Shown: positions 52,722 through 63,423, numbered from the stretch's first letter. The stretch: DNA of 64,000 bases from Aquibium microcysteis (GCF_014495845.1 NZ_CP061080.1:2965001-3029000), one strand, 5' to 3'. The notes: generated by a model not told the origin, from the sequence alone. Numbers and translations: made by a program.

Positions 52722-54149
52722 TTGGATCGAGAGTTGAACCGCACCATCCCGCTCGTCCTCGCGGTCGCGCTCTTCATGGAGCAGATGGACTCGACCGTCA
52801 TCGCGACCTCGCTGCCGGCGATCGCCGCCGACATCGGCACCAGCCCGATCGCCCTGAAGCTCGCGCTGACGGCCTATCTCGTCTCGCTGGCGATCTTCAT
52901 CCCGATCAGCGCCTGGATGGCCGACCGCTTCGGCGCCAAGCGCCTGTTCTGCACCGCCATCGGCGTCTTCGTCATCGGCTCGATCGCCTGCGCGACCGCC
53001 GGTTCGCTCGAAGCCTTCGTGATGGCGCGCTTCCTCCAGGGCATGGGCGGCTCGATGATGACGCCGGTCGCCCGGCTGCTGCTGGTGCGCGCGACGCCGC
53101 GGCAGAACCTCGTCTCGGCCATGGCCTGGCTGACGATCCCCGGCCTGCTCGGCCCGCTGGTCGGCCCGCCGGTCGGCGGCTTCCTGACGACCTTCCTGAG
53201 CTGGCACTGGATCTTCCTCATCAACGTGCCGATCGGCATTCTGGGCATCGCCGCCGCCTGGACCCTGCTTCCCGTGCTCGAGCGCGGCCGCCCGGGCCCG
53301 ATCGACGGCAGGGGCTTCGTCCTGTCGGCGGCTGCGGCAGCCGGGATCGTCTTCGGCCTGTCGGTGGTGAGCCTCCCCGCCCTCCCGCCCGTCGTCGGCC
53401 TGGCGACCCTGCTTGCCGGGATCGCCGCCGGCTTCGCCTATGTGCGCCATGCCCGGAGCACGCCGCGCCCGCTCCTCGACCTCAGCCTGTTCTCCAACCG
53501 GGTCTTCTCGGCCGCCATCGTCGGCGGGACGCTGTTCCGGATCGGTGCGGGGGCAACCCCTTTCCTGCTGCCGCTGATGTTCCAGCTCGGTTTCGGGATG
53601 ACGCCGTTCGAATCCGGCATGCTCACCTTCTCCGCCGCCTTCGGGGCCATCGGCATGAAGTTCCTCGCCACGACGGCCCTGCGCCGCGGCGGCTTCCGCC
53701 GCGTCCTGGCGGGCTCGGCGATCGGCGGCGCCTTCTTCCTCGGGCTCGCCGCCGTCTTCACGCCGCAGACCCCCGCCTGGGCAATCATCGCCACGCTGAT
53801 CGCCGGCGGCTTCCTGCGCTCGCTCTTCTTCACCTCGGCCAATGCGCTGATCTTCGCCGACATCGGCGACGAACGCGCCGGCCAGGCGACAGCCATCGCC
53901 TCGGTGTTCCAGCAGATCTCGATCGCGCTCGGCGTGGCGCTGGCCGGCGGCATCCTGGAGGGGGTGACCGTGGCGACCGGAACGCCGCTCGGCGTCGATG
54001 CCTTCGGCATCGCCTTCGTCGTCGTGGCCATCGTCACCGCGACGGCGGCGCTGCCCTTCCTGCGACTGCCGCCGGATGCCGGTTCTTCAGTCTCCGGACA
54101 CCGGATCGGCGGAGACAACGCCCGCAGCCAGGTCGTACCGCCGAAATAG
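52722..54149 (+). CDS. MFS drug exporter, DHA2 (14-helix) type
   Basis: A major facilitator transporter of ~475 residues with the DHA2 start ([20 protein letters not shown]), motif A-like [12 protein letters not shown], motif C-like [16 protein letters not shown] and many hydrophobic helices to the end. It probably exports drugs or toxic compounds using the proton gradient. No ATG is suitably placed; TTG 52722 is used, and TTG 52734 is equally possible. The gene is divergent from guaB. Confidence 0.9.
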   Translation: MDRELNRTIPLVLAVALFMEQMDSTVIATSLPAIAADIGTSPIALKLALTAYLVSLAIFIPISAWMADRFGAKRLFCTAIGVFVIGSIACATAGSLEAFVMARFLQGMGGSMMTPVARLLLVRATPRQNLVSAMAWLTIPGLLGPLVGPPVGGFLTTFLSWHWIFLINVPIGILGIAAAWTLLPVLERGRPGPIDGRGFVLSAAAAAGIVFGLSVVSLPALPPVVGLATLLAGIAAGFAYVRHARSTPRPLLDLSLFSNRVFSAAIVGGTLFRIGAGATPFLLPLMFQLGFGMTPFESGMLTFSAAFGAIGMKFLATTALRRGGFRRVLAGSAIGGAFFLGLAAVFTPQTPAWAIIATLIAGGFLRSLFFTSANALIFADIGDERAGQATAIASVFQQISIALGVALAGGILEGVTVATGTPLGVDAFGIAFVVVAIVTATAALPFLRLPPDAGSSVSGHRIGGDNARSQVVPPK

Positions 54150-54151
54150 GG

Positions 54152-54871
54152 TCAGGCCTCCGGGGGAGCCGGCGGCGTCTGGACCCGGCCCTTGAAGCCC
54201 TTCGCGAACAGATAGAGCTCGACGGATTCGGCGCGCGAGGCCGGCGGCTTGACGTGGTGGACCGACGCGAAGTTCTTCTTGAGCATGTCGAGGACCACGT
54301 CCTCCGCGCCGCCCTGGAAGGTCTTGGCGAGGAAGTGTCCGCCGGGCTTCAGGACGCTGACGGCAAAATCGGCCGCCACCTCGCACAGATGCATGGTGCG
54401 GATGTGATCGGTCCGGCGATGTCCGGTCGTGGGCGCCGCCATGTCGGAGAGAACGACGTCCGGTGCGCCGCCCAGCATCGCCATCAACCGGTCCGGCGCA
54501 TCCGGTTCGAGGAAGTCCATCTTGAGGAACGCGACGCCGGGGATCGCATCCATATCCAGATAGTCGATGGCGACGACCGACGGCGCGTCGTTGGTCGAGC
54601 CGATGCGGCTTGCCGCGACCTGGCTCCACCCGCCGGGGGCCGCGCCGAGGTCGATCACCTTCGTGCCGGGCCTGAGGATCTTGTAACGGTCGTCGATCTC
54701 GATCAGCTTGAAGGCCGCGCGGGAGCGGAAGCCTTCGGCCTTGGAGCGGTGAACGTAGGGATCGTTCATGTGCCGCTCGAGCCAGCGGCGCGACGAGTTC
54801 TTCAGTCCGCTCTTCTTCTTGATGCGGGTCTTGAGCGCGCGCGGCCCGGAGCCGCCGGTGGGCTTCTTCAT
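54152..54871 (-). CDS. rlmE: 23S rRNA 2'-O-methyltransferase RlmE (FtsJ)
   Basis: Methylates U2552 of 23S rRNA in late 50S assembly. The 239 residues have a basic N-terminal leader, [20 protein letters not shown] (catalytic Lys), the SAM site [30 protein letters not shown] (catalytic Asp) and FLAKTFQGG (catalytic Lys). The K-D-K-E set is visible. Its ATG overlaps the stop of the Ppx/GppA-type gene (ATGA), so they form an operon. Confidence 0.95.
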   Translation of the reverse strand: MKKPTGGSGPRALKTRIKKKSGLKNSSRRWLERHMNDPYVHRSKAEGFRSRAAFKLIEIDDRYKILRPGTKVIDLGAAPGGWSQVAASRIGSTNDAPSVVAIDYLDMDAIPGVAFLKMDFLEPDAPDRLMAMLGGAPDVVLSDMAAPTTGHRRTDHIRTMHLCEVAADFAVSVLKPGGHFLAKTFQGGAEDVVLDMLKKNFASVHHVKPPASRAESVELYLFAKGFKGRVQTPPAPPEA

Positions 54872-56220
54872 GTCCGTGCCCGCTCCCGCTCGCGGCCGCG
54901 CCGCCATGCCCCGTCTTCTGCCATGAGTTCGGCCAGGATACCCTCGCGCAGGCCGCGGTCGGCGACGCGCAGGCGCTGCGAGGGCCAGACTCGCCGGATC
55001 GCCTCGAGGATGGCGCAGCCGGCAAGCACGAGATCGGCGCGGTCCGGCCCGATGCAGGGATTGGCGACCCGCTCGTGAAACTCCCAGCCGACCAGCCGCT
55101 CGATCATGCGGTCGATGTCCTGCGACTGCATCCACAGCCCGTCCACCCGGCGCCGGTCGTAGCGCGGCAGGTCGAGATGGATGCCGGCGAGCGTCGTCAC
55201 CGTGCCCGACGTGCCGAGCAGGTGGAAACGGTCGCCGCGCGCGATCGCGCCGAGCTTCTCGCGGCCTTCGAAGGCGTCGAGCATGCGCGCGACGTCCTCG
55301 ACCATGGCGGCATAGATCTCCGGCGTCACGTGACGGCCGCCGAAACGCTCCGACAGCGACACGACGCCGACCGGCAGCGACGTCCAGGAGACGATGTGGT
55401 CGGCCAGCCGCCCCGTTCGCCGCGCGGACATGTCGATCAGCGCGATCTCGGAGGAGCCGCCACCGATGTCGAACAGCACCACGCCCTCGGTGTCGCGATC
55501 GACCAGCGACCCGCAGCCCGATACGGCCAGCCGCGCCTCGGTCTCGCGGTCGATGATCTCCAGCACGAGGCCGGTCTCGTCGGCCACCCGGGCCAGGAAC
55601 TCGACGCCGTTCTCCGCCGAGCGGCAGGCCTCGGTGGCGATCAGCCGCGCCTTGCGGATCTCGCGCCCGGCGAGCTTCTCCGCGCAGTGCTTCAGCGCCT
55701 CGACGGCCCGGTGCATCGCCTGGTCGCCGAGACGGCCCGAGCCCGACAGCCCCTCGCCCAGCCGCACGATCCGCGAGAAGGCATCGACGACGCGGAACTG
55801 GCCCGGCCGCGTCGGCACGGCGACGAGCAGCCGGCAGTTGTTCGTGCCGAGGTCGAGCGCCGCATAGGCATGCGGACGCGTTTCGGTGCCGCCCGCAGCA
55901 CCGCGCGGCTCCACGGGGTCGGGCGCCGGCTGCGCGGGCAGCGGCTTCGCCGAAGGTTTGGCCGCCACGGGCGCCGCGACCACGCCCTCGGCGCCGTCGC
56001 GGGCGAAGACCTTGCGGCCACGCCGTCGCTTGCGCTTCTTCTTCTGCTGCTGGAGGTTCGGCTGCTGGGACTCGGGCTTTCCCGGACGGGACGCGGGCGC
56101 GCCCTGCGTCGGCGCCGCCTGCTTCTGCCCCGTCCTGCGACGCCCGCGCCTCTTCCTGGCCCGTCCGCCCCGGGAAGCCTCGCCGCCCGACGGTTGCCCG
56201 CCGAATTCGAGGTCGTTCAC
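54868..56220 (-). CDS. Ppx/GppA-family phosphatase with basic N-terminal extension
   Basis: Exopolyphosphatase or guanosine pentaphosphatase family, 450 residues. The ASKHA-fold phosphate loops are [33 protein letters not shown] and [16 protein letters not shown]. Before the enzyme lies a ~110-residue disordered segment very rich in Arg, Lys and Gln ([29 protein letters not shown]), which could bind RNA, DNA or polyphosphate. The start is GTG 56220, with AAGGA eight bases upstream; ATG 56250 has no ribosome site. It is coupled to rlmE. Confidence 0.9.
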   Translation of the reverse strand: MNDLEFGGQPSGGEASRGGRARKRRGRRRTGQKQAAPTQGAPASRPGKPESQQPNLQQQKKKRKRRRGRKVFARDGAEGVVAAPVAAKPSAKPLPAQPAPDPVEPRGAAGGTETRPHAYAALDLGTNNCRLLVAVPTRPGQFRVVDAFSRIVRLGEGLSGSGRLGDQAMHRAVEALKHCAEKLAGREIRKARLIATEACRSAENGVEFLARVADETGLVLEIIDRETEARLAVSGCGSLVDRDTEGVVLFDIGGGSSEIALIDMSARRTGRLADHIVSWTSLPVGVVSLSERFGGRHVTPEIYAAMVEDVARMLDAFEGREKLGAIARGDRFHLLGTSGTVTTLAGIHLDLPRYDRRRVDGLWMQSQDIDRMIERLVGWEFHERVANPCIGPDRADLVLAGCAILEAIRRVWPSQRLRVADRGLREGILAELMAEDGAWRRGRERERART

Positions 56221-56485
56221 GCTTTCATCCTTCCGTCGCCGCGCTTCCATCCCGGATGCTGCAGGCGCGATCATCTTGAGTTGGAGGCAATGTAACAGCC
56301 GGCCGGCCATTCGCCAAATGGTTTGGCGGCGAAGCGGTGGCGGGCGCTGCCGGCCGCTGCATAGCCGTCGAAGCGCGGCCGCAGGAGGCACGGAAAATGC
56401 GGGGCCAGTTTAGTCAACGCGGGTGACCCCGCGGCGCCGTTCGAAAGGCTGCGACCCGGAATTCAGTAGACTGGCCCCGTATTCT

Positions 56486-58066
56486 CTATACCCCTGCCCT
56501 GCCCCAGCCGCCGCCATTGGCGGTTTCGATCAGCACTTCGTCGCCAGGTTCGAGCCTGACGCCGCTGGCGAAGGTGAGGCGCGCGCGGCGGCCGTCGGGG
56601 TGGAGGACGGAGAGGCCGTTGACGCCGCCGGATGCGCCACCCTCGAGGCCCCAGACGGGTTCCTTCGCGCGGCTGTAGCCGGCCGAGAGCACGGCGGGCG
56701 CGCGCAAGCGGTAGAGGGTCTGCAGGCCCTTGCCGCCCGAATGCAGTCCGGCGCCCGCGTCGCCCTCGTTCAGGCGCTTGAAGGCGACGTCGAGGCCGTA
56801 GCGCGCCTCGCAGATCTCGACCGGGCAGTTGAAGGTCTCGCCGTGGTTGGCCGAGTACATGGCGTCGAGCCCGTCGCGCGTGGCGGTGGCGCCCCAGCCG
56901 CCCATCTGCGGCTCGACCATGGTGAAGCGGCGCGCGGTGTCCGGATGGTGACCGGCGATCACGGTGCCGCAGATCGAGGCGAAGGAACCGGCCGGCAGCC
57001 GCTCCGGCAGCGCGCGCGCCATGCACTGCCACAGCATGTCGGCCAGCCGGATGCGGGTCTCGAAGTAATAGCCGTGCGGCGCCGTGCCGGTGGCGTGGAA
57101 GATGGTGCCGGGCTCGGTGATCACCTCCAGCGCCCGGAACGAGCCGGCATTGGCAAACAGCGTCGGGTCGGTCAGCGCCTTGAAGATCATCTGGGCGGAA
57201 ATGACGGCGCCGTCGCGGCTGGTGTTGTAGGGCGCCGCGCGCTGCGCCGGATTGCCGGTGAGGTCGACGGTGAAGCGGTCATGCGCGATGGTGATCGAGG
57301 CCTGCCAGAGCGCCCCGTCGTCCTGGCGCTCCTCGATGCGGAACGTGCCGCGCGGCAGCGTGGCGAGGCCGGCGCGGCCGCGCCGCTCGCCCTCTTCGAA
57401 CAGCGAGGCCAACGCGGCGTGCCAGGCGTCGAGCCCATAGGTCCCGACCAGCTGGCGGATGCGGGTCTCGGCCTTGCGGCTCGCCGCCACCTGCGCCCAC
57501 AGATCGCCCTGGACGAAATCCGGCAGGCGCGAATTGGCGGCGATGATGTCGAAGACCGGGGAGATCGGCGCCCCGTCCGCGAACAGCTTCACGGCCGGCA
57601 GGCGCAGCCCCTCCTGGAAGATCTCCGACACGTCGACCGCCATCGAGCCCGGCGTCTTGCCGCCGACGTCGTTCCAGTGCGCGATCGAGGCGGCCCAGGC
57701 GACGAGCGTGCCTTCGGCGAAGACCGGCAGGGCGATGACGACGTCGTTGAGATGCGTGACGCCGCCGAAATAGGGATCGTTGGTGATGAAGCAGTCGCCG
57801 GGCCGGATGCCGTCGCGACCGTGCAGGTCGACGATGCGCCGGACCGCCTTGTCGAGCACGCCGACGAAGGTGGGGATGCCGGCGCCCGACGAGACCAGTT
57901 CGCCCGCCGGATCGGTGATGCCGGTGCCGACGTCGAGCACCTCGTAGATGATCGGGCTCATGGCGGTCTTCTTCAGCACCGCGAACATCTCGTCGGCGGC
58001 GGCCACCAGCGAGGACTGGATGACGGAGGCGGTGATGGGGTCAGGGGTGGTGCTTCCGGTGGTCAT
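56486..58066 (-). CDS. Hydantoinase B/oxoprolinase family protein (first copy)
   Basis: HyuB-type subunit, 526 residues, of an ATP-dependent N-methylhydantoinase or oxoprolinase-like amidohydrolase. Family hallmarks are DEMFAVLKKTAMSPIIYEVL, DPYFGGVTHLNDVVIALPVF, HWNDVGGKTPGSMAVDVSEI and the glycine-rich end TANGGGWG. It is a clear paralogue of the HyuB at 59588-61252 but ~28 residues shorter at the C-terminus. It is the last gene of the cluster, separated from the M24 peptidase by a palindromic repeat. Confidence 0.9.
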   Translation of the reverse strand: MTTGSTTPDPITASVIQSSLVAAADEMFAVLKKTAMSPIIYEVLDVGTGITDPAGELVSSGAGIPTFVGVLDKAVRRIVDLHGRDGIRPGDCFITNDPYFGGVTHLNDVVIALPVFAEGTLVAWAASIAHWNDVGGKTPGSMAVDVSEIFQEGLRLPAVKLFADGAPISPVFDIIAANSRLPDFVQGDLWAQVAASRKAETRIRQLVGTYGLDAWHAALASLFEEGERRGRAGLATLPRGTFRIEERQDDGALWQASITIAHDRFTVDLTGNPAQRAAPYNTSRDGAVISAQMIFKALTDPTLFANAGSFRALEVITEPGTIFHATGTAPHGYYFETRIRLADMLWQCMARALPERLPAGSFASICGTVIAGHHPDTARRFTMVEPQMGGWGATATRDGLDAMYSANHGETFNCPVEICEARYGLDVAFKRLNEGDAGAGLHSGGKGLQTLYRLRAPAVLSAGYSRAKEPVWGLEGGASGGVNGLSVLHPDGRRARLTFASGVRLEPGDEVLIETANGGGWGRAGV

Positions 58067-58121
58067 GTCTGCCTCGTCATGGTCTCGTTGTACTGCCGCT
58101 GGCGAGGTCGCGCTCGACGAT

Positions 58122-58275
58122 ACCCCCCTCTGCCTGCCGGCATCTCCCCCTCAAGGGGGGAGATCGGTTGCCTCTGTCGTCTCGCCCGATCGCCAACGTT
58201 GAAGGAGGGGTGCCGCCATCGAAGCTGCCGATCTCCCCCCTTGAGGGGGAGATGCCCGGCAGGGCAGAGGGGGGT
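58122..58275. repeat. Large intergenic palindrome
   Basis: Left arm 58122-58167 and right arm 58228-58275 are inverted copies with two single-base indels (ACCCCCCTCTGCC-TGCCGG, then CATCTCCCCCTCAAGGGGGG). Each arm also holds its own small hairpin (CCCCCTCAAGGGGG). It lies between the M24 peptidase and first HyuB genes. It is of the same general class as the 235-bp elements but has a different sequence, and may stabilise or attenuate the transcript. Confidence 0.82.
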
Positions 58276-58337
58276 GCCATAAGGCCCTACGACTGAAAGA
58301 ACGGGCACGGTCCCCGACCCGCCGAACGCCCGCCCCC

Positions 58338-59435
58338 CTATCGCGCCACGTGGAGGTCGCGCGGAAGCGTGGACAAAATCTCCGGGCCGTCGGCGCGCAG
58401 GATGACGATCTCCTCCAGGCGGATGCCGAAGCGGCCGGGGATGTAGATGCCGGGCTCGATGGAGAAGACCATGCCCTCTTCCAGCACCGTCTCGGACGTC
58501 GCCGTGACGTAGGGCGGCTCGTGGCCGTCGATGCCGAGACCGTGGCCGGTGCGGTGGACGAAGTATTCGCCGTAGCCGGCATCGGCGATGACGCGCCGCG
58601 CCGCGGCGTCGACCTCCCTGGCCAGGACGCCGGGCCGCGCCGCGGCGAGAGCGGCCTGCACCGCCTTCTCGACGATCGAATGGATCTGGCCGTAGCCCTC
58701 CGGCGGTTCGCCGACGACAGCCATGCGGGTGATGTCGGAGGGGAAGCCTTCCTTGCGGCCGCCGATGTCGATGACGATGGCGTCGCCCTCGGCCAGCTGG
58801 CGGTCGCCGGTCTGGTGGTGCGGGAAGGCACCGTTGGAGCCGGCGCCGACGATCCAGAAGGCGGGCACGGCGCCCTCCGAGGCGAAATAGTCGCGCACGA
58901 TCTGGGCGACCTGCCTTTCGGTCAGGCCGGGCCTGATGGCGGAGAACGCCGTCTGCATGGCGCGGTCGGCGATGGCGGCGTTCATCTTCAGCTTCGCGAA
59001 TTCCCGCTCGTCCTTGACCATGCGCAGACGCCCCAGCGTGCGTTCGGTGAAGGCGTGCTTCGCCCCCGGCAGCGCGCCGAGCACCAAGAGCGCGAAGTCG
59101 GCGCGCATGGTCTCGTCGAGCACGACGCTCGCGGCCTGAGCGGCGCCGACATCCGCGAGGGCGGCGGCGAGCGCTTCGTTCGGCCCGAGATCGTCGCTCC
59201 AGGTGTGGAAGGCGATGTCGGTGGATTCGCGCGTGCCTTCGGCGTTCAGCACCGGCATCAGGAAGGCCTCGCGCTTCGGACCGACCAGCAGCAGGCAGGG
59301 GCGTTCGTCGGGATGGGGATGGAAGCCGACGAGCCAGTCCATGTGCGAGCCGGGCGCGACGGCGACGAGATCGACGTTCTCGGCGGCCATGGAGCGGCGC
59401 AGGCGGGCCAGGCGGTCGGCGGTGGGATGGGTCAT
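58338..59435 (-). CDS. M24-family peptidase (Xaa-Pro dipeptidase-like)
   Basis: A 365-residue metallopeptidase of the pita-bread fold: an N-terminal creatinase-like domain (~1-130) and a catalytic domain. The metal ligands are visible: Asp in IVIDIGGRKEGFPSDITRM (both aspartates), His in HRTGHGLGIDGHEPPY, and two Glu in MVFSIEPGIYIPGRFGIRLE. Such enzymes cleave Xaa-Pro dipeptides or, in related forms, creatine. It lies between two hydantoinase-B genes and probably acts on the opened product. Confidence 0.9.
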   Translation of the reverse strand: MTHPTADRLARLRRSMAAENVDLVAVAPGSHMDWLVGFHPHPDERPCLLLVGPKREAFLMPVLNAEGTRESTDIAFHTWSDDLGPNEALAAALADVGAAQAASVVLDETMRADFALLVLGALPGAKHAFTERTLGRLRMVKDEREFAKLKMNAAIADRAMQTAFSAIRPGLTERQVAQIVRDYFASEGAVPAFWIVGAGSNGAFPHHQTGDRQLAEGDAIVIDIGGRKEGFPSDITRMAVVGEPPEGYGQIHSIVEKAVQAALAAARPGVLAREVDAAARRVIADAGYGEYFVHRTGHGLGIDGHEPPYVTATSETVLEEGMVFSIEPGIYIPGRFGIRLEEIVILRADGPEILSTLPRDLHVAR

Positions 59436-59587
59436 GATGTCCTCGTGTCTCCTCGGTCGGGCGCGGGCCGGAACTTGGCCGCACCGCGCGCCGGAATGGA
59501 TTGCTGCGGGAAGACGGCGGGGACGGATGCCCCTCCGTCCCCGCCGCCCGCACGGCCTTCCGCGCGGATGCGGAAGGCGGGCTCGCG

Positions 59588-61252
59588 CTAGCCGGTGTAG
59601 CCGTAGACCTCGCGGGCCCGCTCCGGCGTGATCAACCCGTTGCGGATGTCGTCGGCCACCGCCGTGCGGTCGCGCTCTCTCGGATCGCCGATGCCGCCGC
59701 CATTGCCGGTGACGACGCGGATGACGTCGTCGGTATGGGTGACGAGGCCGGAGACGAAGGAGAAGGTCTCGCGCGACCCGTCCTTGCGGATCACCTCGAC
59801 ATAGTTGGGCGAGCCCTCGTTGCCGCCGTCGAGCGCCCAGGGCGGGAACTTCGACCGGGTGTAGCCGGCGGTGAGGAAGCCGTTGTCGGCCCGCACCCGG
59901 TAGTCCATGACGATGCCGCGGCCGCCGCGATGGCGGCCCTCGCCGCCCGGGGCGACGTTGAGCTCCATGCGGTCGACATAGAGCCCGTTGCGCGCCTCGT
60001 TGATCTCGGCCGGGCAGTTGTAGGTCTCGCCGTGGAAGCCGCAGAAGATCGCGGAATTGCCGTCGCCGCCGCGGCTTGCGCCCCAGCCGCCGAGCTGCGG
60101 CTCGATGATCGTGTACTGGCGCCCGGTGTCGGGGTGGATGCCGCCGATGAAGGTGCCGCACACGCTCGCGAAATGGCCGGACGCCAGCCGTTCCGGCATG
60201 TGCTGGGCGAGGCACCGCCACATGATGTCGTACACGCGCAGCTCGATCTCGTAGTAGAAGCCGATCGGCGCCGGCTCCTTCGCATGGAAGACCGAGCCCT
60301 CGCGGGTGAGCAGCCGGATCGGCCGGAACGAGCCCTCGTTGGCCGGCGAATAGGGATCGGTCAGCGACTTGAAGATCATCTGCGCGGCGACCATGACGCC
60401 GTCGCGCGAGGTGTTGACGGGGTTCGGAGACTGGTCCGGATTGTCGAGCAGGTCGACCTCGAAAGCGTCGTCGGAGATGGTGATCTTCACGTTGAAGATG
60501 CGGCCGTCGTCCTGCTCCTCGGAGAGTTCGAACGTGCCCTTGGGCAGGTCCTTCAGCGCCTTCAGCGACACCTCCTCGCCGAAGTCGAGGAAGGAGGCCA
60601 TGGCGTTCTGGAAGGTGGCGGTGCCGTATTTGTCGGCGATCTCGACGAGGCGCCTGGCCCCGATGCGCACCGAGGCGATGGCCGCCCAGACATCGCCTTC
60701 GAGCACGTCGGGCATGCGCGAATTGACCTTGATGATCTCCATCACCGAGCGGATCGGCTCGCCCTTGGCGATGATCTTGATGGCGGGCAGGCGAAGGCCC
60801 TCCTGGAAGATTTCGGTCGCCTCGCCGGTGAGCGAACCGGGAGCCATGCCGCCGACGTCGGAATTGTGGGCGATGTTGGCGGTCCAGGCGATCAGCGTGT
60901 CGCCGGCAAAGACCGGCATGGCGACGACGATGTCGTTCAGATGCGTGACGCCGCCGTAATAGGGATCGTTGGTGGCGAAGACGTCGCCGGGCTGGATGTC
61001 GCCGGGCTTGTCGTACTTGGCGACGATCACCTTCACCGCCTTGTCGAGCACGCCGATGAAGGCGGGGATGCCGGCCCCCGACGACGCCAGCGCGCCCCTG
61101 GCGTCGGTGATGCCGGTGCCCATGTCGAGCACCTCGTAGATGATCGAACTCATCGCGGTCTTCTTCATGACCGCGAACATCTCGTCGGCCGCCGCCTGCA
61201 GCGAGTTCTGGATGATTTCGAGCGTGATGGGGTCGTTCGACATGTCAGGCAT
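59588..61252 (-). CDS. Hydantoinase B/oxoprolinase family protein (second copy)
   Basis: HyuB-type subunit, 554 residues, the probable direct partner of the adjacent HyuA. It has DEMFAVMKKTAMSSIIYEVL, NDPYYGGVTHLNDIVVAMPV, AHNSDVGGMAPGSLTGEATE, NCPAEINEARNGLYVDRMEL and TGNGGGIGDPRERD. The start at ATG 61252 has a GGAGG site six bases upstream; the ATG three codons later is less well placed. It is about 60% similar by eye to the copy at 56486-58066. Confidence 0.93.
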   Translation of the reverse strand: MPDMSNDPITLEIIQNSLQAAADEMFAVMKKTAMSSIIYEVLDMGTGITDARGALASSGAGIPAFIGVLDKAVKVIVAKYDKPGDIQPGDVFATNDPYYGGVTHLNDIVVAMPVFAGDTLIAWTANIAHNSDVGGMAPGSLTGEATEIFQEGLRLPAIKIIAKGEPIRSVMEIIKVNSRMPDVLEGDVWAAIASVRIGARRLVEIADKYGTATFQNAMASFLDFGEEVSLKALKDLPKGTFELSEEQDDGRIFNVKITISDDAFEVDLLDNPDQSPNPVNTSRDGVMVAAQMIFKSLTDPYSPANEGSFRPIRLLTREGSVFHAKEPAPIGFYYEIELRVYDIMWRCLAQHMPERLASGHFASVCGTFIGGIHPDTGRQYTIIEPQLGGWGASRGGDGNSAIFCGFHGETYNCPAEINEARNGLYVDRMELNVAPGGEGRHRGGRGIVMDYRVRADNGFLTAGYTRSKFPPWALDGGNEGSPNYVEVIRKDGSRETFSFVSGLVTHTDDVIRVVTGNGGGIGDPRERDRTAVADDIRNGLITPERAREVYGYTG

Positions 61253-61290
61253 GGTGGCCTCCGTGGTTCGATGAGTTCCCGTGACGCGAG

Positions 61291-61325
61291 GCACCCCCCC
61301 TCTGGCCTGCCGGCCGGGGGGGGTG
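61291..61325. repeat. Short G/C-run hairpin, possible palindrome remnant
   Basis: CACCCCCCC and GGGGGGGGTG flank a GGCC-tgcc-GGCC core, giving a compact perfect hairpin between hyuA and hyuB. The sequence is like the outer ends of the 58122-58275 palindrome and may be its remnant, or a simple mRNA hairpin. Confidence 0.5.
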
Positions 61326-61345
61326 AAGCGCGCGAAGCATGGACG

Positions 61346-63421
61346 TCATGACGCCAGCGTGATGTGGATGTTGCCGTAGCCGTCGATCGCGACCTGGTTG
61401 CCGGGATGGATGACGACCGTGGTGCCGGGATCCTCGACGATGGCGGGGCCTGCGAAGGCCATGCCGGGCTCGAGCTTCGTGCCGTCGTAGATCGCGGCGC
61501 GGTGGATGCCCTCCAGCGCGTAGTCGACGTCGCGGTGGCCCTTGAGCGCGGCGTCGGCCGTCGCGCCGGTGGGCTCGCGCTTCGCCATGGTGAGCTTGCC
61601 GACCTCGGCCGAGGCGACGAGATGGATGCCCACCATCTCGACCGGCGCGCCGAGCCGGTAGGTGTATTCTCGCTCGTAGGTCTCGTGGAAGGCGGCCTGG
61701 ATCTCGGCGAGGCGCCCGTCGGTGATCGCGCCACCGGGGATGAGCACCTCGGTCGTGTGCTCCTGGTTCTGGTAGCGGAACTTGCCGTAGCGCAGCATGC
61801 GGACCTTGTCGGCCGCCACGCCCTCGGCGGCGAACTGCGCCCGTGCCCGCTCTTCCGTCTCGGCGAAGATCGCCTCGATGCCGGCGGCCGAGCCCGGCGT
61901 CAGTTCGGCGAGGCGGGTGACGAAATAGTCGCGGCGCAGGTCCGACATCATCATGCCCCAGGCCGAGAAGACCGAGGCGCCGGCCGGCACCACGACCTTC
62001 TTCACGCCGAGTTCCTGGCCGAGCGCCACGCCGTGCATGGCACCGCCGCCGCCGAAGGCCACCAGCGTGAAGTCGCGCGGGTCGTGGCCGCGGTTGAGCG
62101 AGACGAGCTTCAGCGCGTTGACCATGTTGTTGTTGGCGATGCGGATGATACCGCGCGCCGCCTCCGTGGCGTCGATGCCGAGCTTCGCCGCCACGCCCGA
62201 CAGGGCCGTCTCGGCGGCCGCCATGTCGGCCACGACCTCGCCGCCGCAGAAATAGTCGCGGTTGATGCGGCCGAGCCAGAGATTGGCGTCGGTGGTGGTG
62301 GCGTTGGTGCCGCCGCGGCCGTAGGCGGCCGGGCCGGGCATGGCGCCGGCCGACTGCGGGCCGACATGCAGCTTGCCGAAATCGTCGACCCAGGCGATCG
62401 AGCCGCCGCCATTGCCGATCTCGACCAGGTCGACGACGGGCACCATGATCGGGTAGCCGGCCGAGGTGCGGTCGCGCTCGATCCAGTAGTCGGTCTTGAT
62501 CTTGACCGCACCGTCCTCGATCAGCGAGCACTTGGCCGTGGTGCCCCCGATATCGAGTGCCAGCACGTTGGGTTCGCCGATCAGCTTGCCGAGCTCGGCC
62601 GCGCCCCAGAAGCCGGAGGCCGGGCCGGATTCGACCATGGTGATCGGGATCTTCGACACGGAATCGAGCGAATCGACGCCGCAGTTCGACTGCATGATGT
62701 AGGGGCTGCCCTTCAGCCCCTGCTCCTTCAGGCCGCCGGCCAGACGCGACAGATAGCGCTCGGCGATCGGCTGGACATAGGCCGACAGGACGGCGGTGTT
62801 GGTGCGCTCGTATTCGCGCCATTCGCGGGTGATCTGGTGCGAGGCGACGGCCGAGACCTCCGGCCAGAGCCGCCGCAGCTCCGCCATCGCCGCCTCCTCG
62901 TGCGCGGGATCGGCATAGGAGTGCAGGAAGGAGATGGCGACCGCCTGGACGCCGTCGGCCCGGAAGTCTGCGACGATGCCCGGCAGGGCCGACAGGTCGA
63001 GCGGCTTCAGCTCCTCGCCCTTGTAGGAGATGCGGCCGGGCAGTTCGCGGCGCAGATAGCGCGGCACGAAGGGCTTCGGCTTCTGGTAGTGCAGGTTGAA
63101 GAAATCCGGCCGGTTGCCGCGCGCGATCTCCAGCGTGTCGCGGAAGCCTTCGGTGGTGACGAGCCCGACCTTGACGCCCTTGCGCTCGGTCAGCGCGTTG
63201 ATGACGACCGTGGTGCCATGCGCCAGGAAATCGACCGACGCCGGATCGATGCCGGCCTTGGCCAGCACGTTGAGCACGCCCTGCTCGAAATTCGGCGGGG
63301 TGGTGTCGGACTTGGCGGTGACGATGCGTGCCGCGCCGGTGGCGGTATCGGTCTCGAAGCAGACGAGGTCGGTGAAGGTGCCGCCGACGTCGGTGGCGAC
63401 GCGGATGGTGGTCTCGCCCAT
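61346..63421 (-). CDS. Hydantoinase A/oxoprolinase family protein
   Basis: HyuA-type ATP-binding subunit, 691 residues. ASKHA-type motifs are VATDVGGTFTDLVCFE at the N-terminus and VLALDIGGTTAKCSLIEDG in the middle. FGGGGAMHGVALGQELGV with VVPAGASVFSAWG is the family core, and the C-terminal domain ends DGYGNIHITLAS. It acts with HyuB to hydrolyse cyclic amides such as N-methylhydantoin or 5-oxoproline at the cost of ATP. The substrate is unknown. The start follows the GAF gene stop by two bases. Confidence 0.95.
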   Translation of the reverse strand: MGETTIRVATDVGGTFTDLVCFETDTATGAARIVTAKSDTTPPNFEQGVLNVLAKAGIDPASVDFLAHGTTVVINALTERKGVKVGLVTTEGFRDTLEIARGNRPDFFNLHYQKPKPFVPRYLRRELPGRISYKGEELKPLDLSALPGIVADFRADGVQAVAISFLHSYADPAHEEAAMAELRRLWPEVSAVASHQITREWREYERTNTAVLSAYVQPIAERYLSRLAGGLKEQGLKGSPYIMQSNCGVDSLDSVSKIPITMVESGPASGFWGAAELGKLIGEPNVLALDIGGTTAKCSLIEDGAVKIKTDYWIERDRTSAGYPIMVPVVDLVEIGNGGGSIAWVDDFGKLHVGPQSAGAMPGPAAYGRGGTNATTTDANLWLGRINRDYFCGGEVVADMAAAETALSGVAAKLGIDATEAARGIIRIANNNMVNALKLVSLNRGHDPRDFTLVAFGGGGAMHGVALGQELGVKKVVVPAGASVFSAWGMMMSDLRRDYFVTRLAELTPGSAAGIEAIFAETEERARAQFAAEGVAADKVRMLRYGKFRYQNQEHTTEVLIPGGAITDGRLAEIQAAFHETYEREYTYRLGAPVEMVGIHLVASAEVGKLTMAKREPTGATADAALKGHRDVDYALEGIHRAAIYDGTKLEPGMAFAGPAIVEDPGTTVVIHPGNQVAIDGYGNIHITLAS

Positions 63422-63423
63422 GG

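Noticed and set aside
58122..58275. A CRISPR-like or insertion-sequence structure
   Set aside because: It is a single imperfect palindrome with no repeated spacers, no transposase and no flanking target duplication.
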